A DNA stretch of 64,000 nucleotides from Vibrio panuliri. GTDB taxonomy: Bacteria; Pseudomonadota; Gammaproteobacteria; Enterobacterales; Vibrionaceae. A program made the position numbers and the translations under genes. Location: NCBI RefSeq assembly GCF_009938205.1, contig NZ_AP019654.1, positions 1,922,001 through 1,986,000 on the forward strand, in the 5' to 3' direction. Shown here in pieces: positions 8,635 through 17,500 of this stretch (the stretch's first letter is position 1; every line of letters starts with the position of its first letter). Below the pieces are notes generated by a model. The model made no database searches, was not told the origin of the DNA, and was given only the letters and a program-made list of their open reading frames with translations.

Positions 8635-10553
8635 TGGAGCACCAACAAGCAACAACAGAACAAGCACACCCAGCATTTAGCGTTGGTATTGACTTGGGTA
8701 CCACTCACTGTGTGATGTCTTTCTTAGACACACGCAATGAAGATGCGCACGTTGAAGTCATGGAGATCCCACAACTTACCGCGCCGGGCACGGTTGAAAC
8801 ACGCAGTCAACTTGGTTCATTTCTGTACCAACCACACGAGCATGAGATGAATGCTTCGTCGCGAGTGCTTCCTTGGTCAACAGAACCTAAAGCTTTGGTG
8901 GGCGCAATTGCACGTAACCTTGGCTCTAAGACGCCTATTCGCCTAATTGCCAGCGCAAAATCATGGCTTTGCCACGGTGGTGTTAACCGTCGTGATGCCT
9001 TTCTTCCTGCTGGCAGCCCTGAAGAAGTTGAAAAAGTCTCACCACTTCGAGCGACTGAGCTTTATCTTGAACACTTAACCGCTGCTTGGAATCACACTCA
9101 TCCAAACTTCCCTCTTCAAGAGCAGGATGTGACGATTACAGTGCCTGCGTCATTTGACCCAGCCGCCCGTGATTTAACCGCAGAAGCAGCGCGTAATGTC
9201 GGTCTTGCTCACTTGACTCTGTTGGAAGAGCCTCAAGCGGCACTGTACAACTGGATTGATAACAGCGGTGACAAGTGGCGCGAACAAGTCACCGTTGGCG
9301 ACATCGTTTTAGTCGTCGATATCGGTGGTGGTACCACTGACCTTTCTTTGGTTGAAGTCACCGAAGAAGATGGCAACCTAACGCTAAACCGCATTGCAGT
9401 AGGCGAACATATCCTACTCGGCGGTGACAACATGGATCTTGCCCTTGCCTACCGCCTAAAAATGAAGCTGGCGCAAGAAGGCAAAGAGCTACAACCATGG
9501 CAAGTGCAAGCCATGACGCACGCATGCCGTGATGCAAAAGAAGCACTGCTCAATGACGCAGAACTTCAATCGGTGCCGATTGTTGTTCCTAGCCGCGGCT
9601 CAAAACTGCTGGGTGCCACGTTGAAAACTGAACTGACTCAGCAAGAAGTTCAGCAAACATTGGTTGATGGCTTCTTCCCAATCGTCGCAATTACTGAACA
9701 CCCAGTGCAACGCAACCGTGGCGCACTGACCCAAATGGGTCTGCCGTACGCACAGGATGCTGGCATTACCCGTCACATTGCGGCGTTCTTGTCTAAACAA
9801 GCCCATGCGCTCTCTGGCGATTCAGCACCTGCTCAGGAATATAACCCATTTGCGGGTATGCCGGGCATGGGCGCTGAAACCCCATCAGCAGACTTTATCA
9901 AACCTACTGCAATCTTGTTCAACGGTGGTGTACTCAAATCAACCCTGCTATCGAATCGCCTTGAAGAAACGATTGGTGAGTGGTTAATTGAGGGTGGCGC
10001 TGAGCTACCGAAACGCCTAACCGGAACTGACCTTGATCTTGCCGTGGCAAGCGGTGCATCTTACTACGGCTCTGTTCGTCGTGGGCAAGGTGTTCGAATT
10101 CGTGGCGGTATTGCATCTAGCTACTATGTCGGTATTGAAAGCGCAATGCCTGCGATTCCGGGTATGGCACCACCAATGGAAGCACTATGTGTCGCGCCAT
10201 TTGGTATGGAAGAAGGCTCAAGCGTTGATGTACCAAGCCAAGAGTTTGGTTTGATTATTGGTCAGCCAGTGAACTTCCAGTTCTTTGGTTCAACAGTACG
10301 TCGTGACGACTCAGCTGGCACGCACCTTGATTACTGGGCACCGGAAGAGTTAGAAGAGTTGCCAGAGATTCAAGTGACTCTACCAGTATCAGAAGGACGT
10401 CGTGAAGGCGAAGTCGTTCCGGTCACGCTGGCTTCTCGCGTCACCGAGCTTGGCACACTCTATCTTGAAGCGATAGCGGCCGACAATGGTCAAAAATGGC
10501 ATGTTGAGTTCGATGTGCGCGAAGACGCGAAGAACGATAACCAACAAGCATAA
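8634..10553 (+). CDS. Hsp70-family chaperone (partner of DUF2760)
   Basis: 639 residues. The actin-like ATPase domain is clear: phosphate-1 motif VGIDLGTTHC (17-26), VTVPASF, VVDIGGGTTDLS and NGGVLKS adenosine loop. The last ~150 residues form a shortened beta-type substrate domain (ELGTLYLEAIA) and there is no helical lid or EEVD-like tail, unlike DnaK. No DnaJ or GrpE gene is nearby. It is co-translated with DUF2760 and likely under the sigma-32 promoter at 7898. A specialised Hsp70 rather than the housekeeping DnaK; clients unknown. Confidence 0.93.
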   Translation: MEHQQATTEQAHPAFSVGIDLGTTHCVMSFLDTRNEDAHVEVMEIPQLTAPGTVETRSQLGSFLYQPHEHEMNASSRVLPWSTEPKALVGAIARNLGSKTPIRLIASAKSWLCHGGVNRRDAFLPAGSPEEVEKVSPLRATELYLEHLTAAWNHTHPNFPLQEQDVTITVPASFDPAARDLTAEAARNVGLAHLTLLEEPQAALYNWIDNSGDKWREQVTVGDIVLVVDIGGGTTDLSLVEVTEEDGNLTLNRIAVGEHILLGGDNMDLALAYRLKMKLAQEGKELQPWQVQAMTHACRDAKEALLNDAELQSVPIVVPSRGSKLLGATLKTELTQQEVQQTLVDGFFPIVAITEHPVQRNRGALTQMGLPYAQDAGITRHIAAFLSKQAHALSGDSAPAQEYNPFAGMPGMGAETPSADFIKPTAILFNGGVLKSTLLSNRLEETIGEWLIEGGAELPKRLTGTDLDLAVASGASYYGSVRRGQGVRIRGGIASSYYVGIESAMPAIPGMAPPMEALCVAPFGMEEGSSVDVPSQEFGLIIGQPVNFQFFGSTVRRDDSAGTHLDYWAPEELEELPEIQVTLPVSEGRREGEVVPVTLASRVTELGTLYLEAIAADNGQKWHVEFDVREDAKNDNQQA

Positions 10554-10557
10554 CCGG

Positions 10558-10585
10558 ATAACGGCACCTTCGCGGGTGCCGTTAT
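10558..10585 (+). terminator. Stem-loop after the first Hsp70 gene
   Basis: 11-bp stem ATAACGGCACC/GGTGCCGTTAT with loop TTCGCG. The T tract is poor (TCTATTG), so it may only attenuate read-through into the next Hsp70 gene. Confidence 0.6.
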
Positions 10586-10691
10586 TCTATTGCCGCTCTT
10601 TTCTCACTGTTCGAGTGACCTTGAGCGTCGAATAAGATGGCACTGGGTTGATTCCCGTCTCAGCGGCTAATCACTAGGGAATGACAACAAC

Positions 10692-10697
10692 TATAAT
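10692..10697 (+). promoter_or_regulatory. Possible -10 element for the second Hsp70 gene
   Basis: A perfect TATAAT lies 33 bases before the ATG at 10730. The -35 region at 17-base spacing (AATCAC) is poor, so the promoter may need an activator or be weak. A CTTGAG at about 10619 has no matching CCCCAT element. Confidence 0.4.
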
Positions 10698-10729
10698 TCG
10701 TCATCACTTAAGCAGCATAAGGTTTTGTA

Positions 10730-13534
10730 ATGGCATCTCCTCGTTTTCTCGTCGGTATTGACCTAGGCACCACCAACACTGTGGTTGCGTATTGCGAAAT
10801 TACTGACAACCTACAGCAATCTGAAGTCTCTCTGTTCGATATCGATCAGTTAATTGGCGCAGGCGAAGTCGTGCGAAAACCGCTACTGCCTTCATTCCGT
10901 TACCACCCAGCGATGGGGCAAGTTTCTCCGAGCGACCTTACCCTACCTTGGCAAAACCAGCCTGTCGCAGGTGACATTGAGCATGTCATTATTGGTGAAT
11001 GGGCCCGTGAGCTTGGCGCTAAAGTCGAAGGTCGCCAAGTTTCGAGTGCTAAAAGCTGGCTTTCGCATCAAGCGGTGGATCGTAACTCGGAAATTTTACC
11101 GTGGGCGGGCGCGACCGACGTAGATAAAGTATCTCCGGTTATCGCCAGTGCCAGTTACTTAAACCATATCCGCCAAGCGTGGAACTACCGCAATCCAAGT
11201 AATAAACTTGAAGACCAAGATGTGGTGGTCACCGTTCCCGCTTCATTTGACGAAACCGCTCGCAAGTTAACATTGGAAGCTGCCGCGTTGGCTGGTTTAC
11301 ACAAGATTGTCTTGCTTGAGGAGCCACAAGCCGTCTGCTATGACTGGTATGCACGCCACCAGCAAACCGCAGCGGATGAACTCAAGTCGTTACCACTTAT
11401 TTTGGTGTGTGATGTTGGTGGTGGTACCACCGACTTAAGTTTGATTGAAGCGAAGTTTAAAGGCGAAGAGTTAGCACTTGATCGTATTGGTGTCGGTGAG
11501 CATTTAATGTTAGGGGGTGACAACCTTGATCTAGCGCTCGCACACCTAGCCGAAAGCCGCTTTAATCAAAGTAAAAAACTCAATGCCGCTAGCTTGACCA
11601 AGCTCATCCAGCAAACACGCAAAGCCAAAGAGAATTTACTTTCATCTAATGCCCCTGAGCAGGTCAAAATTACCATGCTTGGTAGTGGTTCTAAGTTGTT
11701 AGGTGGCACAAAGAGCATCGATCTCACTAAAGCGGAAGTGCATCAAATCGCCCTTGATGGTTTCTTCCCAATCAGCGAATTTGATCAACTACCAGATAAA
11801 CGTCGCAGTGCCGTTGTTGAGTTTGGTTTGCCTTACGTCGCAGACCCGGCAGTAAGTAAACATGTGGCGGAGTTCCTAACCCAGCACCAACAGGTGTCAC
11901 GAGCAGCATTAAACCTCGAAGACGAAAAACAACACGCGATTCCAGTTGGCTTATTGCTAAATGGTGGGGTATTTAACAGCGAGTTAATTACCGAGCGAGT
12001 CACTACCCTGCTAGAGAGTTGGCGTGGCGACAACATTACGGTTTTGGACAATCCACATCCCGATTGGTCTGTTGCCCTTGGAGCGGTGGCATTTGGTAAA
12101 GCAAGACGCGGAGCACAACTCAAAATTGGCGGCGGTGCGGCGCGCTCTTACTTCTTACACTTACAAGAGAAAAACAAATTAGGCAAAGCATTGTGCCTAC
12201 TTGCAAAGGGCACAGAAGAAGGGCAAGAAATCCGTCTTAGCGGACGCCGTTTCTCACTCACTTTAGGTGAGCCAGTGCGCTTTAACCTGCTGACCTCCAC
12301 CCATGATACGTTAAGCAACCAAACCGCAGTGCAAAACGGAATGATGGTCAATGTAGACCCAGACTTGTTTCAACCACTGCCGTCGTACATCTCTACACTT
12401 GATAGTGAAGGTGTTGAACTGCACGCAAACCAAAAAGAACGCGTAGAAGTCTTGCTGGCATGTCAACTCACCGAGGTTGGTACACTAAAAATGGAATGTG
12501 TCTCGACTCAAGATGAGAACAAGCGCTGGGCCCTTGAGTTTGAAGTTCGCAATCAACAAGCGGCTGACGAAGAGCTCAATCTTCATCCCCGCTTGGCTGA
12601 GTGTAAAGAACTGATCAGCCGAATCTATAGTGCCAATAAAAAGAGTGCGGACAGTAACGAGATAAAAACACTCGCCAAAGATCTAGAGAAACGATTGGGT
12701 CAACGGGATGAATGGGACTTTGTTACCCTTCGTCAGCTGTTTGACACCTTCGCGACTGGTCGTAAGCGCCGTCGTCGCTCTGAAGCGCACGAGAAAAACT
12801 GGCTGCGTTTAGCCGGCTTTGCCCTGCGCCCGGGATTTGGCGATGCTACTGATGGTTGGCGCATCGAACAAGTGTGGAGCCTCTATCAACAAAGCATCCA
12901 GTTTAAGAACCATCAAGGTTGGACGGATTGGTGGGTATTTTGGCGCCGCATTGCCGGTGGCCTAAATCAAGATCAGCAAGAAACCATCTTAGCGGATATT
13001 GCCAAATACCTTCACCCGGGGGCGATGAAAAACCCACAGTCAGCGAAAGCGGCACAAGAGATGGGGTATGAATCCATGGTGCGCTTATCGGCCTCGCTAG
13101 AACACCTTGATGTCGAGGATAAGGTACTACTCAGCAGTTGGTTCCTGAGCAAAGCTTTAAACCATAACCAGTTCCAACAAGCTCACTGGTGGGCATTGGG
13201 TCGATTGGCGTCGCGAACACCTTTATATGGCAGTCAACACAATGTGGTTAGCCGCGAGCAAGCGGAACAATGGTTACCCAAATTGCTTGAGCAAAATTGG
13301 CAAAAAGAGCCGATGATCGCCTTTGCGGCAGTGATGATTTGCCGTAAAACCGGCGACCGTTTGTTTGATATTTCCGACGACTACCGCCAACAAGTGCTAG
13401 AGAAACTTAAGCAAAGCAGAGTTCCAGACTCATGGTTAGAATTGGTAGCTGAAGTAAAAGCGCTATCAGCCAACGAATCTAAACGGATATTTGGTGACGC
13501 ACTGCCAAGTGGACTAACGTTAGTCAATCATTAG
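10730..13534 (+). CDS. Large Hsp70-family chaperone with C-terminal DUF3731
   Basis: 934 residues. Residues 1-~480 are an Hsp70 ATPase domain (VGIDLGTTNTVVAY, VTVPASFDETAR, CDVGGGTTDLSL, LLNGGVF), close in sequence to the preceding Hsp70. A beta substrate-binding-like segment runs to about 620 (LTEVGTLKME). The remaining ~310 residues are an added helical, Trp-rich domain (DUF3731) starting with an acidic/basic stretch and KRRRRSEAHEKNW. DnaK itself is about 640 residues, so the extension is a true fusion. Separate promoter likely, in the 176-base gap. Functionally probably part of the same module with DUF2760; mechanism unknown. Confidence 0.92.
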   Translation: MASPRFLVGIDLGTTNTVVAYCEITDNLQQSEVSLFDIDQLIGAGEVVRKPLLPSFRYHPAMGQVSPSDLTLPWQNQPVAGDIEHVIIGEWARELGAKVEGRQVSSAKSWLSHQAVDRNSEILPWAGATDVDKVSPVIASASYLNHIRQAWNYRNPSNKLEDQDVVVTVPASFDETARKLTLEAAALAGLHKIVLLEEPQAVCYDWYARHQQTAADELKSLPLILVCDVGGGTTDLSLIEAKFKGEELALDRIGVGEHLMLGGDNLDLALAHLAESRFNQSKKLNAASLTKLIQQTRKAKENLLSSNAPEQVKITMLGSGSKLLGGTKSIDLTKAEVHQIALDGFFPISEFDQLPDKRRSAVVEFGLPYVADPAVSKHVAEFLTQHQQVSRAALNLEDEKQHAIPVGLLLNGGVFNSELITERVTTLLESWRGDNITVLDNPHPDWSVALGAVAFGKARRGAQLKIGGGAARSYFLHLQEKNKLGKALCLLAKGTEEGQEIRLSGRRFSLTLGEPVRFNLLTSTHDTLSNQTAVQNGMMVNVDPDLFQPLPSYISTLDSEGVELHANQKERVEVLLACQLTEVGTLKMECVSTQDENKRWALEFEVRNQQAADEELNLHPRLAECKELISRIYSANKKSADSNEIKTLAKDLEKRLGQRDEWDFVTLRQLFDTFATGRKRRRRSEAHEKNWLRLAGFALRPGFGDATDGWRIEQVWSLYQQSIQFKNHQGWTDWWVFWRRIAGGLNQDQQETILADIAKYLHPGAMKNPQSAKAAQEMGYESMVRLSASLEHLDVEDKVLLSSWFLSKALNHNQFQQAHWWALGRLASRTPLYGSQHNVVSREQAEQWLPKLLEQNWQKEPMIAFAAVMICRKTGDRLFDISDDYRQQVLEKLKQSRVPDSWLELVAEVKALSANESKRIFGDALPSGLTLVNH

Positions 13535-13542
13535 GCAGATAG

Positions 13543-13570
13543 AGCCGCCTTTTGACAAAAGGTGGCTTTT
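13543..13570 (+). terminator. Terminator after the Hsp70-DUF3731 gene
   Basis: GCCGCCTTTTG/CAAAAGGTGGC hairpin with a one-base tip followed by TTTT. It shows that an apparent longer start at 13562 for the next gene is false. Confidence 0.75.
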
Positions 13571-13618
13571 GCTTGTTCATCAGGTAAGATGGCGAAGGAT
13601 GAAAAAGAGACCGCATTG

Positions 13619-14011
13619 ATGCACAAAACAAATCGACAACTGCTGATCGCCCTGTTTAGCGCGTTTTGTCTATTATGGCTAAGCGCCATCAATGCCGTAC
13701 AAGCGAGCACTCAGCTCCAACTTGATGCTCCCCTCCCCGATATTACTTTGGTTGACGACACACCATTTCCTTGTCCAAAGGACGAGCCAGCGCATTCCTC
13801 TACCAAGCATCATGCCAAAATGGAACACCAAAATTGCTCCTCTGTCTGCGTGATGAAGTTACCATTTGAGCCGGTACAATACGCATTACAACTTGCACCC
13901 AGTTCCATTGCACCAATTGGGACGGATAGCATCGGTAAAGCTGTTAGCCGCATTCAAACCCTATTCCGCCCTCCAATTGAGCAGCCCCTGATTGACTCAC
14001 TTCGTGCTTAG
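13619..14011 (+). CDS. Small secreted Cys/His-rich protein, possible metal binder
   Basis: 130 residues from ATG 13619 (MHKTNRQLL), with GAGA about seven bases upstream. A signal peptide of about 29 residues ends in NAVQA. The mature part has a Cys, a His-rich stretch (HSSTKHHAKMEH) and a closing NCSSVCVMK, reminiscent of DUF2946-type copper-related proteins, and ends with a Pro-rich segment. It precedes a DsbA-like oxidase by 44 bases, probably in one transcript, so its cysteines may be DsbA substrates. Metal binding is inference from the His/Cys/Met pattern. Confidence 0.65.
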   Translation: MHKTNRQLLIALFSAFCLLWLSAINAVQASTQLQLDAPLPDITLVDDTPFPCPKDEPAHSSTKHHAKMEHQNCSSVCVMKLPFEPVQYALQLAPSSIAPIGTDSIGKAVSRIQTLFRPPIEQPLIDSLRA

Positions 14012-14055
14012 CGCACGCGATTTAAATATAAAGTTATAGATTAGGAACGATTTCA

Positions 14056-14655
14056 ATGAACAAAATTTTTGCCCTTGTGGCATCGCTATTGATGGCATTT
14101 TCAGTCCAAGCGACCACTTTCACTGAAGGCGACTACTACACAGTCATCGACCAACCAAAAGCAAGCAAACCAACAGTCACTGAGTACTTCTCATTTTACT
14201 GCCCACACTGCTATCAATTTGAATCAATAGTTAAAAATCTAAAACCAGCTTTGGCTGATGATGTCACTTTCGAAAAAGTGCATGTTGGTTTTATGGGCGG
14301 TGAGATGGCCGAACCTATGGTCAAAGCCTACGCGACCATGCAACAGTTGCAGGTCGAAGACCATATGATCCCAAAAATGTTTGAACAAATTCATATCCTG
14401 CGCCAAGCACCACGCAACGAAGAAGAGCTGCGCAAAGTGTTCACCGACAATGGGGTCAGTGCCAGTGCCTTTGACCTAGCGTATAACAGTAAAGCCGTCG
14501 AGATGAGACTAAAAGAATACGATAAACGCTTTAAAAACAGCACATTGCGCGGCGTGCCAGCAATTGTAGTCAACAACAAGTACATCGTGGTTGCGAGTAA
14601 GATCAAAAGCTTTGACGAGTACAATCAACTTGTGAACTACCTACTCACCTTGTAA
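14056..14655 (+). CDS. dsbA: DsbA-family thiol:disulfide oxidoreductase
   Basis: 199 residues. A signal peptide (cleavage after VQA, residue 19) is followed by a thioredoxin fold with active site CPHC at 49-52 in FYCPHCYQFE, and a cis-proline in RGVPAIVV (Pro168). DsbA oxidises cysteine pairs of secreted proteins in the periplasm and is recycled by DsbB. Length and layout match DsbA, but the sequence seems divergent from the classical Vibrio DsbA, so this may be a second paralogue. The ribosome binding site is AGGAACGA. A terminator follows at 14671. Confidence 0.88.
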   Translation: MNKIFALVASLLMAFSVQATTFTEGDYYTVIDQPKASKPTVTEYFSFYCPHCYQFESIVKNLKPALADDVTFEKVHVGFMGGEMAEPMVKAYATMQQLQVEDHMIPKMFEQIHILRQAPRNEEELRKVFTDNGVSASAFDLAYNSKAVEMRLKEYDKRFKNSTLRGVPAIVVNNKYIVVASKIKSFDEYNQLVNYLLTL

Positions 14656-14670
14656 CAACACAATTAAGTG

Positions 14671-14698
14671 AGCCAGGGCATTTTGCTCTGGCTTTTTT
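14671..14698 (+). terminator. Terminator after dsbA
   Basis: AGCCAGGGCA/TGCTCTGGCT stem (one G-T pair) followed by TTTTTT. Confidence 0.85.
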
Positions 14699-14711
14699 AC
14701 GGATAACCAAT

Positions 14712-15398
14712 ATGAACTTAGAACACTTCGATGCCATCTACCAACGCGCAGCCGAGCGTAAAGGCGGCGAGTTAGCACTCGAGTCCATGCTGTCTACTCC
14801 GCTGACTCAGCAAGAACTCTTGTCGATTACCGATGATCGTTGGCTGTCAGCTTTTTCAATGAAAGTTTTTCAAAGTGGTATGAGCTGGAAAGTCGTCAGA
14901 AACAAATGGCCCAACTTTGAAGAACTGTTTTTTGGCTTTAAAATTGGGCCGCTACTTATGCTCTCGGATGAGCAGTGGGAAGCGAAGTCGATTGATAAGC
15001 GTATTATTCGCCACCACAGTAAAGTCATGTCGATTGCCGCCAATGCACAAATGATCTATGAAGCGGGAATCAAACATGGTTCATTCGCGCAGATGGTTGC
15101 CCAATGGCCAAGCGACGATATAACGGGGTTGTGGCTCTACCTTAAAAAGCATGGTCAACGACTTGGCGGAAACACTGGCCCTTATGCGTTGCGCCAAATG
15201 GGTGTCGATACCTTTATCTTGTCACAGGATGTCGAAGCTTACCTGCGCAGCTACAAAATCATTGAAGGTGGACGAGACACTAAGCGATCATTGGCTCAAT
15301 GTAATCAGGCGTTTAGTTTTTGGCAGCAGCAAAGTGGCCGTAGCCTGACTCACATTAGCCAAATCATCGCCTTCAGTTGCGGTGATAATCGGATGTAA
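14712..15398 (+). CDS. DNA-3-methyladenine glycosylase I family protein
   Basis: 228 residues, slightly longer than the E. coli Tag enzyme (187 aa). The Tag family fold is recognisable from the FSMKVFQSGMSWKVV region (about 48-62), the helix-hairpin-helix-like LGGNTGPYALRQMGVDTFIL (about 153-172) and the following VEAYL. Such enzymes excise alkylated bases and start base excision repair. The zinc-binding Cys/His set of classical Tag is not obvious, so substrate range may differ. It sits alone between dsbA and a lipoprotein gene. Confidence 0.8.
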   Translation: MNLEHFDAIYQRAAERKGGELALESMLSTPLTQQELLSITDDRWLSAFSMKVFQSGMSWKVVRNKWPNFEELFFGFKIGPLLMLSDEQWEAKSIDKRIIRHHSKVMSIAANAQMIYEAGIKHGSFAQMVAQWPSDDITGLWLYLKKHGQRLGGNTGPYALRQMGVDTFILSQDVEAYLRSYKIIEGGRDTKRSLAQCNQAFSFWQQQSGRSLTHISQIIAFSCGDNRM

Positions 15399-15524
15399 GT
15401 GGCTATTTTGCAGTAAGCTTTGCACTTTTTACCGCGTCAGTTCCAAATTAGCCACCTAGGTTTATTTTTCGTTCGCAATTACCCTGTATACTCAACATCG
15501 GTATCATTTAGTGTTGATGGATAA

Positions 15525-16709
15525 ATGCGAACGAAACTAGCTTTACTGCTCCCCTTGATTGTGACGGCTTGCGCCTCAAGTGACAATCACCCACTTTACA
15601 CCCAATCTCAGGTACAACCTGTCACTCAATATCACTCGTTTGATCAGTATGTTGATCTCACTAAGCAGCAACTCCTCGATAATCGCTATTTTCTAACCGA
15701 CGATAAAACGGCCGAATTGCGTGCCAACATGCCAAGCGAGCTAAAACCCAACACTCAAGAAAGACCGCATAAAGGCGTACTACTTATCCATGGTTTAGGT
15801 GATTCACCCTACTCTTTTACGGATTTATCACGTTCGCTGCAGCAACAGGGCTTTTTGGTGAGAACGATACTTCTGCCTGGGCATGGCACACGCCCTGCCG
15901 ATATGCTCGACGTTGATTCAGAACAATGGAATGAGTTGGTTCAAAAGCAAGTAGCACTGTTGAAACGCGAAGTCGATCAAGTGTATTTAGGTGGCTTTTC
16001 TACTGGCGGTAATCTCGCCTACTCTTACGCAGCAAAAGACAAGTCAATTAAGGGCTTGATGCTCTTTTCTCCCGGCTTTGTCTCTAATGAACCACTCACC
16101 TTCGCAACCCCTTGGCTAAGTTGGTTTAAACCTTGGTTAATTGAAGTCGAACCTAAGAACGTTACAAACTACACCCGTTATTTTATGGTACCAACCAATG
16201 GGTTTGCGCAATATTACAACACAACGAAGCAAGTGACAGAACTGCTCGAAGAACACCGTTTTGAACGCCCAGTGTTTATGGTACTCACCCAACACGACAG
16301 TGTATTAAACGCGCGAGCAATCAAAAGAATGTTCAATACTCAGTTTACTAACCCCAACAATCGATTGATTTGGTTTGGTTCACATCACTCGACCATTGAG
16401 GGAAAAACGCGTTATATCAATAGCTATGACAAATCCCTGCGGATTAGCAACATGTCTCACATGGGCGTACTCTTCTCTCCAGACAACCCTTACTATGGCA
16501 TCAATGGTAGTGAACGTATTTGTCGTAACGGCTCAAACATGAGTGATGCCGAAATTCAGCGCTGCAAGGCTGGCGAGGAAGTTTGGTATAGCGCATGGGA
16601 TGGAAAAGCCAATAGCAACATCCACGCACGATTAACCTTCAACCCTTGGTATGACCAAATGGTCGAAGATCTCAATGCCACTTTCTCACTGAACGTAGCA
16701 AAGAACTAG
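15525..16709 (+). CDS. Lipoprotein alpha/beta-hydrolase (carboxylesterase-like)
   Basis: 394 residues. A lipoprotein signal ends in the lipobox VTAC (Cys16). The hydrolase core has the oxyanion strand LLIHGLGDSPYS (86-97) and a nucleophile elbow GFSTG with Ser159. A late HSTIEGK segment may supply the catalytic histidine. Family members are esterases or monoacylglycerol lipase-like enzymes held at the inner face of the outer membrane or the cell surface. Substrate is unknown. Promoter likely contains TATACT about 30 bases before the ATG. The shared terminator at 16712 separates it from the convergent VOC gene. Confidence 0.85.
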   Translation: MRTKLALLLPLIVTACASSDNHPLYTQSQVQPVTQYHSFDQYVDLTKQQLLDNRYFLTDDKTAELRANMPSELKPNTQERPHKGVLLIHGLGDSPYSFTDLSRSLQQQGFLVRTILLPGHGTRPADMLDVDSEQWNELVQKQVALLKREVDQVYLGGFSTGGNLAYSYAAKDKSIKGLMLFSPGFVSNEPLTFATPWLSWFKPWLIEVEPKNVTNYTRYFMVPTNGFAQYYNTTKQVTELLEEHRFERPVFMVLTQHDSVLNARAIKRMFNTQFTNPNNRLIWFGSHHSTIEGKTRYINSYDKSLRISNMSHMGVLFSPDNPYYGINGSERICRNGSNMSDAEIQRCKAGEEVWYSAWDGKANSNIHARLTFNPWYDQMVEDLNATFSLNVAKN

Positions 16710-16711
16710 CA

Positions 16712-16735
16712 AAAACGGGCTATTAAGCCCGTTTT
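16712..16735. terminator. Bidirectional terminator between convergent genes
   Basis: AAAACGGGCT/AGCCCGTTTT, a perfect 10-bp stem with four-base loop, T-rich on both strands. Confidence 0.85.
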
Positions 16736-16746
16736 ATCGTTGAGAA

Positions 16747-17232
16747 TTACTCATAGTCAGACGCATAAGTCTCTTCGTAAGTGTGCGAGTACAGTTCGAA
16801 CAGATTACCAAATGGGTCTTCCATGTAGATCATTTGTGCAGGTTTGCTGTCATCTTCTGGATGGTAACGCATAATATCCATACGAGCTTTACCACCAAAC
16901 TCTTCGACACGCTTAATGACACCCTCAAAATCATCTGTTTGCAGACAGAAGTGGAAAATCCCTAAACGAGAGAAGTTCACCTCGTGACGCTCCTGACGTT
17001 CTTTCATTTCGAATAATTCGACACCGATACCATCTGTCGTGACGAGGTGAGCAATATTAAAGCCTTTAAACCCTTCACCAAAAACTGCGATACACATACG
17101 ACCAATCGCAGTTTCGCGTTCTTCAATCACTTTGGTATTACCCATTACTACGCGTAAACCTAAAGCGTTGGTGTAAAATTCTACTGCTTTATCCATATCT
17201 CCGACCATGATACCTACATGATTCATTTTCAT
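16747..17232 (-). CDS. VOC-family (glyoxalase/dioxygenase-fold) protein
   Basis: 161 residues from ATG 17232 (MKMNHVGIMV), chosen for GGAG seven bases upstream; an upstream in-frame start at 17247 has none. Two beta-alpha-beta-beta-beta halves of the vicinal-oxygen-chelate fold are visible: NHVGIMVGDMDKAVEFY at the start and a second half ending MEDPFGNLFELYSH, with His and Glu metal-ligand positions retained. The family includes glyoxalases, dioxygenases and methylmalonyl-CoA epimerases; no substrate can be assigned. Monocistronic. Confidence 0.85.
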   Translation of the reverse strand: MKMNHVGIMVGDMDKAVEFYTNALGLRVVMGNTKVIEERETAIGRMCIAVFGEGFKGFNIAHLVTTDGIGVELFEMKERQERHEVNFSRLGIFHFCLQTDDFEGVIKRVEEFGGKARMDIMRYHPEDDSKPAQMIYMEDPFGNLFELYSHTYEETYASDYE

Positions 17233-17379
17233 AATTCTGCTCCACAATGTGTTATTAGTGACTGAACTTGTTTCGATGTGGAGAGTATAGGGAGATCAAT
17301 TAATCACATGAAATTATCATTTATTATTTAAACAATAATAAAACGTTATTAAATTAAAGTGTGCACTTAAGCAACTTGG

Positions 17380-17500
17380 ACGGGCTTGGTTTAGCGGCCG
17401 CAATGAGAGGCAACTAAGTTGGGGTATTTGGCTGCAAGTGCAGCCAAGGTAACAGCACGCGTTTCGCGAGCGAAACGTTCAGGTTGGAAACGCTATCGAT
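17380..17500. repeat. GC-richer intergenic segment with two strong hairpins
   Basis: Within the 268-base gap after the VOC gene start, TTGGCTGCA/TGCAGCCAA (17428-17436 with 17439-17447) and CGTTTCGC/GCGAAACG (17460-17467 with 17470-17477) form two perfect stems with two-base loops. Neither has a T tract, so they are not ordinary terminators. The flanking sequence 17280-17375 is very AT-rich. It could be a dispersed palindromic repeat, a small RNA or the 3' end of the DUF4177-YidD-TM2 message. Confidence 0.5.

Noticed and set aside
17395-17490. Integron attC site
   Set aside because: Hairpins are present but the GTTRRRY/RYYYAAC core sites are not.
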